Of a stretch of DNA of 64,000 nt, positions 59,712-64,000 are shown piece after piece. A program made the position numbers and the translations under genes. The notes beneath the pieces are model-generated. The model was not told where the DNA came from. It saw only the letters and a list, made by a program, of their open reading frames with translations, and searched no databases. Positions within the stretch are counted from its first letter, which is position 1. Each line of letters starts with the position of its first letter. Source of the DNA: Pseudomonas sp. NFACC02 (GTDB taxonomy: Bacteria > Pseudomonadota > Gammaproteobacteria > Pseudomonadales > Pseudomonadaceae); assembly GCF_900110765.1 (NCBI RefSeq), contig NZ_FOEO01000015.1, forward strand, positions 1 to 64,000. Direction: 5' to 3'.

Positions 59712-62700
59712 GCTTTCAGCCCTGCATGTAGATCCTGCAAGCGGCGCACGGTCTTTTCCGGACCGAACTTCAGCGCTTCACAGATGGCCTCGCCCGCAGC
59801 AATAGTGGTGGTGCAGTAAATCTTGTGCTGCAAGGCGTTGCGACGAATGGAGTAAGAGTCCGCGATCGACTGGCGACCCTCAGTGGTGTTGATGATCAAC
59901 GTTACTTCGTCGTTCTTGATCATATCAACCACGTGAGGGCGACCTTCGGTCACTTTGTTCACGCGGCGCACTTTAAGACCGGCCGCTTCGATCAAGCGGG
60001 CAGTTCCGGCCGTTGCTACGACTTCAAAACCGAGCTCGATCAGGTTGCGCGCAACGCCCGCCACCAGCGGCTTGTCGTCGTCACGCACGCTGATAAACGC
60101 CGTACCACCGGTAGGCAAGACTTCGCTGGCACCCATCTGGGCTTTGGCGAACGCCTCGCCAAAGGTGTCACCGACACCCATGACTTCACCGGTGGACTTC
60201 ATCTCTGGCCCGAGGATCGGGTCAACGCCAGGGAATTTGGCAAACGGGAACACGGCTTCTTTCACACTGTAGAAGTTCGGGATGATTTCCTTGGTGAAGC
60301 CTAGCTCTTTCAGGGTTTTACCCGCCATGACGCGCGCCGCGATCATGGCCAGGGAAACACCAATGCACTTGGAAACGAACGGCACGGTACGCGAGGCACG
60401 CGGGTTCACTTCGATCACGTAGATGTCTTCACCTTGCAGTGCAAGTTGAACGTTCATCAGACCGACAACGCCGAGCTCCAGGGCCATTTTCTTGACCTGC
60501 TCACGCATCTCGTCCTGGATGTGGGCCGGCAGCGAGTACGGCGGCAGCGAGCACGCGGAGTCACCGGAGTGAACGCCCGCCTGCTCGATGTGCTGCATGA
60601 TGGCGCCGATGACGACGTCGGTGCCATCGCACACAGCATCCACGTCCATTTCAATGGCGCAGTTGAGGAAGTGGTCCAGCAGCACCGGGCTGTCGTTGGA
60701 CACTTGAACCGCTTCACGCAGGTAGCGCTTGAGCTCTTCTTCTTCGTAGACGATTTCCATCGCACGGCCGCCCAGTACGTAGGACGGACGAACCACCAGC
60801 GGGTAACCAATTTTGGCGGCAGCACGAATCGCTTCGTCTTCACTGCGCACGGTGGCGTTTGGCGGCTGACGCAGGTTCAGGCGCTCGACCATCTGCTGGA
60901 AGCGCTCACGGTCTTCAGCGCGGTCGATGGCATCAGGGCTGGTGCCGATGATTGGCACGCCGGCCGCTTCCAGTGCACGCGCCAGCTTCAACGGTGTCTG
61001 GCCGCCGTACTGGACGATGACGCCTTTCGGCTTCTCGACGCGAACGATTTCCAGCACGTCTTCCAGGGTCACCGGTTCGAAGTACAAGCGATCGGAGGTG
61101 TCGTAATCGGTGGACACGGTTTCCGGGTTGCAGTTGACCATGATGGTCTCGTAACCGTCGTCGCGCAGCGCCAGTGCCGCGTGTACGCAGCAGTAGTCGA
61201 ACTCGATACCCTGACCAATGCGGTTAGGACCGCCGCCCAGGATCATGATCTTGTCGCGGTTCGATGGGTTGGCCTCGCACTCTTCTTCGTACGTGGAGTA
61301 CATGTACGCCGTGTCGGTCGCGAATTCGGCGGCGCAGGTATCCACGCGCTTGTAGACCGGCAGCACGTCCAGCTTGTGACGGTGCGTGCGCACGCTCTTT
61401 TCGGTGACGCCCAGCAGCTTGGCCAGACGCGCGTCGGAGAAGCCCTTGCGCTTGAGACGGAACATCACGTCACGATCGATGGCCGACATACCCATGGTCT
61501 TGACCTTCTCTTCTTCCTTGATCAGATCTTCGATCTGAACCAGGAACCAGGGGTCGATCATGTTCATGCCGAAGATCTGCTCGACGGTCATGCCTGCACG
61601 GAAAGCGTCCGCGACATACCAGATACGCTCGGCGCCCGGCACGGTCAGCTCACGCTTGAGGATGCTCGCACTTTCAGGGTTGCTCAGGTCCAGTTTAGGA
61701 TCGAGACCGCTCACACCGACTTCCAGGCCACGCAGTGCTTTTTGCAGGGATTCCTGGAAGGTACGGCCGATGGCCATGACTTCACCGACCGATTTCATCT
61801 GGGTGGTCAGGCGTGCGTCAGCCTTGGAGAATTTCTCGAACGCGAAGCGCGGCAGCTTGGTCACGACGTAGTCGATGGACGGCTCGAACGAGGCAGGTGT
61901 TTTGCCGCCAGTGATGTCGTTCTGCAGTTCGTCGAGGGTGTAACCCACTGCCAGCTTGGCCGCGACCTTGGCGATCGGGAAACCGGTGGCCTTGGAGGCC
62001 AGCGCCGAGGAACGGGAAACGCGCGGGTTCATCTCGATCACGACCATGCGGCCGGTGTCCGGGCAAATACCGAACTGCACGTTGGAGCCGCCGGTTTCAA
62101 CACCGATCTCGCGCAGGACCGCCAGCGAGGCGTTACGCAGGATCTGGTATTCCTTGTCGGTCAGGGTCTGTGCCGGAGCGACCGTGATGGAGTCACCGGT
62201 GTGGACACCCATCGGGTCGAAGTTCTCGATGGAGCAGACGATGATGCAGTTGTCCTTTTTGTCGCGGACCACTTCCATCTCATATTCTTTCCAGCCGATC
62301 AGGGATTCGTCGATCAGCAGCTCTTTGGTCGGTGACAGATCCAGACCACGGGCGCAGATTTCTTCGAACTCTTCACGGTTGTACGCGATACCGCCACCGG
62401 TGCCGCCCATGGTGAAGGACGGACGGATGATGCACGGGAAGCCCAGCTTCTCGAGCACCGCATTGGCCTCTTCCATGCTGTGAGCGATGCCGGAACGCGG
62501 GCATTCCAGACCAATGGCTTTCATGGCCTTGTCGAAACGCGAGCGGTCTTCCGCCTTGTCGATGGTGTCGGCGTTGGCGCCGATCATTTCTACGCCGAAC
62601 TTCTCCAGAACGCCCTCGCGCTCCAGATCCAGTGCGCAGTTCAAAGCGGTCTGGCCACCCATGGTCGGCAGCAGTGCGTCCGGGCGCTCCTTCTCGATGA

Positions 62701-62929
62701 TCTTGGCGACGGTCGCCCATTTGATCGGCTCGATGTAGGTGGCGTCGGCCATGGCCGGGTCGGTCATGATGGTGGCCGGGTTGGAGTTCACCAGGATGAC
62801 GCGGTAGCCCTCTTCGCGCAGGGCTTTACACGCCTGGGCACCGGAGTAGTCGAATTCACAGGCCTGGCCGATCACGATCGGGCCAGCGCCAAGAATCAGG
62901 ATGCTTTTAATGTCTGTACGTTTTGGCAT
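59708..62929 (-). CDS. carB: carbamoyl-phosphate synthase large subunit
   Basis: A 1073-residue enzyme (same length as E. coli) making carbamoyl phosphate from bicarbonate, ammonia and 2 ATP for arginine and pyrimidine synthesis. Two homologous ATP-grasp halves are evident ([20 protein letters not shown] at the start and [19 protein letters not shown] near residue 555), with an oligomerisation helix between and an allosteric MGS-like domain at the C-terminus. It is separated from carA by 125 nt. Confidence 0.99.
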   Translation of the reverse strand: MPKRTDIKSILILGAGPIVIGQACEFDYSGAQACKALREEGYRVILVNSNPATIMTDPAMADATYIEPIKWATVAKIIEKERPDALLPTMGGQTALNCALDLEREGVLEKFGVEMIGANADTIDKAEDRSRFDKAMKAIGLECPRSGIAHSMEEANAVLEKLGFPCIIRPSFTMGGTGGGIAYNREEFEEICARGLDLSPTKELLIDESLIGWKEYEMEVVRDKKDNCIIVCSIENFDPMGVHTGDSITVAPAQTLTDKEYQILRNASLAVLREIGVETGGSNVQFGICPDTGRMVVIEMNPRVSRSSALASKATGFPIAKVAAKLAVGYTLDELQNDITGGKTPASFEPSIDYVVTKLPRFAFEKFSKADARLTTQMKSVGEVMAIGRTFQESLQKALRGLEVGVSGLDPKLDLSNPESASILKRELTVPGAERIWYVADAFRAGMTVEQIFGMNMIDPWFLVQIEDLIKEEEKVKTMGMSAIDRDVMFRLKRKGFSDARLAKLLGVTEKSVRTHRHKLDVLPVYKRVDTCAAEFATDTAYMYSTYEEECEANPSNRDKIMILGGGPNRIGQGIEFDYCCVHAALALRDDGYETIMVNCNPETVSTDYDTSDRLYFEPVTLEDVLEIVRVEKPKGVIVQYGGQTPLKLARALEAAGVPIIGTSPDAIDRAEDRERFQQMVERLNLRQPPNATVRSEDEAIRAAAKIGYPLVVRPSYVLGGRAMEIVYEEEELKRYLREAVQVSNDSPVLLDHFLNCAIEMDVDAVCDGTDVVIGAIMQHIEQAGVHSGDSACSLPPYSLPAHIQDEMREQVKKMALELGVVGLMNVQLALQGEDIYVIEVNPRASRTVPFVSKCIGVSLAMIAARVMAGKTLKELGFTKEIIPNFYSVKEAVFPFAKFPGVDPILGPEMKSTGEVMGVGDTFGEAFAKAQMGASEVLPTGGTAFISVRDDDKPLVAGVARNLIELGFEVVATAGTARLIEAAGLKVRRVNKVTEGRPHVVDMIKNDEVTLIINTTEGRQSIADSYSIRRNALQHKIYCTTTIAAGEAICEALKFGPEKTVRRLQDLHAGLKA

Positions 62930-63054
62930 GGGTTGTCACTCGAATCCTGTGTCAGTCGGCAAGCCGTCTTGAACATTCTCTGAGGTGCCCGGCGGGTCAT
63001 CGGACGTATCCGGCCTGCCGCAGGCACCTGCTCGCTACAGTTGGAATCCGCCGC

Positions 63055-64000
63055 TTAGCGGCGCTTGGCCATAGCTGTGATGAAGCGATCAAACAGCGGC
63101 GCGACGTCGTTCGGTCCCGGGCTCGCTTCAGGGTGACCCTGGAAGCTGAACGCTTCCTTGTCGGTGCGCTCGATACCCTGCAAGGTGCCGTCGAACAGCG
63201 ACTTGTGAATGGCGCGAACGTTGCTCGGCAAGGTGGCTTCGTCCACCGCGAAACCGTGGTTCTGACTGGTGATCATGACCACGCCCGTGTCCAGATCCTG
63301 AACCGGGTGGTTGGCACCGTGGTGGCCGTGACCCATCTTGACGGTCTTGGCACCGGAGGCCAGCGCCAGCAGCTGGTGACCCAGGCAGATGCCGAACACT
63401 GGAATCTCGGTCTGCAGCACGTCCTTGATCGCCTGAATCGCGTAGTCGCAAGGCTCTGGATCGCCAGGGCCGTTGGAGAGGAACACACCATCGGGGTTCA
63501 GGGCGAGCACTTCGCTGGCAGGCGTCTGAGCCGGTACCACGGTCACGCGGCAACCGCGCTCGACCAGCATGCGCAGGATGTTGGTCTTGACGCCGTAGTC
63601 ATAGGCCACCACGTTGTACGGCAGATCAGCGGCAGCGATCTCTGGATGGCTGTCGGTTTTCAGGCTCCAGACACTGGTGCGCCATTCGTAGCGCTTCTTG
63701 GTGCTGACTTCTTTCGCCAGATCCATGCCTTTCAGGCCCGGGAAGCCGCGCGCTGCTGCAATGGCTGCTTCTTCGGAAATGTTGTCGCCGGCCATGATGC
63801 AGCCATTCTGCGCACCTTTCTCACGCAGAATGCGGGTCAGGCGGCGAGTGTCGATGCCGGCAATGGCGACGACGTTATTGGCCTTGAGATAGTCAGCCAG
63901 GGACATCTTGTTACGCCAGTTGCTCGCTACCAGCGGCAAGTCACGAATCACCAGGCCCGCCGACCAGACGCGGTCGGATTCGGCGTCTTCCGGCGTGGTG
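63055..64000 (-). CDS. carA: carbamoyl-phosphate synthase small subunit, partial
   Basis: The C-terminal 314 residues or so of the glutaminase subunit; the N-terminus lies beyond the right edge. The in-frame sequence continues upstream of 63951 ([20 protein letters not shown]), so a start near 63951 is not real. The glutamine amidotransferase core has [14 protein letters not shown] (catalytic Cys in FGICLGHQ), HGGN-like NHPVQDL, and the late [12 protein letters not shown] (His/Glu). It supplies ammonia to CarB. Bases 62930-63054 before carB hold no gene. Confidence 0.99.
   Translation of the reverse strand, partial: TTPEDAESDRVWSAGLVIRDLPLVASNWRNKMSLADYLKANNVVAIAGIDTRRLTRILREKGAQNGCIMAGDNISEEAAIAAARGFPGLKGMDLAKEVSTKKRYEWRTSVWSLKTDSHPEIAAADLPYNVVAYDYGVKTNILRMLVERGCRVTVVPAQTPASEVLALNPDGVFLSNGPGDPEPCDYAIQAIKDVLQTEIPVFGICLGHQLLALASGAKTVKMGHGHHGANHPVQDLDTGVVMITSQNHGFAVDEATLPSNVRAIHKSLFDGTLQGIERTDKEAFSFQGHPEASPGPNDVAPLFDRFITAMAKRR

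Overview
The window is a Pseudomonas chromosome segment, most likely from the P. syringae complex or a close plant-associated relative (P. viridiflava or P. cichorii type). The evidence is the pseudomonad housekeeping order pnp-rpsO-truB-rbfA-infB-nusA-rimP-tRNA-secG-tpiA-glmM-folP-ftsH-rlmE/yhbY-greA-carB-carA, the GC-rich coding style, the REP/BIME palindromes, a uronate dehydrogenase close to the P. syringae enzyme as I remember it, and a perfect HrpL-type promoter (hrp box).

Layout. (1) 1-3.4 kb: an EntS-like MFS exporter and a chemoreceptor. (2) 3.8-10.2 kb: a type VI secretion (T6SS) effector module with a DUF4123 adaptor, a 1165-residue VasX/BTH_I2691-like membrane-active effector, and a tandem array of AT-rich immunity-like membrane genes. 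The array holds two intact copies and one decayed copy, and the second copy is preceded by a duplicated piece of the effector's 3' end. (3) 10.25-13.3 kb: a leftward two-gene operon behind a perfect hrp box. It encodes a 360-residue protein with two apparent CesT-like chaperone folds and, overlapping it by 4 nt, a 605-residue protein with features of a type III effector. I cannot assign this pair to a named effector family, and it is the strongest candidate in the window for an undescribed system. (4) 13.4-26.5 kb: ordinary accessory and metabolic genes (zinc peptidase, hydrolases, tesB, GNAT, deacetylase family, flavoprotein, acyltransferase, a second chemoreceptor, a periplasmic binding protein, phosphoesterase, MFS).

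(5) 26.8-35.2 kb: a LacI regulator convergent with a six-gene leftward operon for uptake and oxidation of a sugar alcohol: binding protein, ABC ATPase, permease, zinc polyol dehydrogenase, FGGY kinase and a DCXR-like SDR. REP palindromes lie between its genes, and similar LacI-like operators lie upstream of both the regulator and the operon. (6) 35.3-38 kb: a VapBC toxin-antitoxin pair, then uronate dehydrogenase with an SMP-30 lactonase (hexuronate to aldarate oxidation). (7) 38.3-43 kb: a dioxygenase-like protein, a degraded GGDEF domain, a lone receiver, a FixJ-like regulator with its PAS histidine kinase, and a periplasmic BON protein.

(8) 43.3-64 kb: a long leftward block of core genes for RNA decay, translation, tRNAs, protein export, glycolysis, cell-wall precursor and folate synthesis, membrane proteolysis, rRNA methylation, transcript cleavage, and carbamoyl phosphate synthesis. 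carA runs off the right edge. The block looks ordinary except for a terminator-like hairpin inside the 5' coding end of folP.
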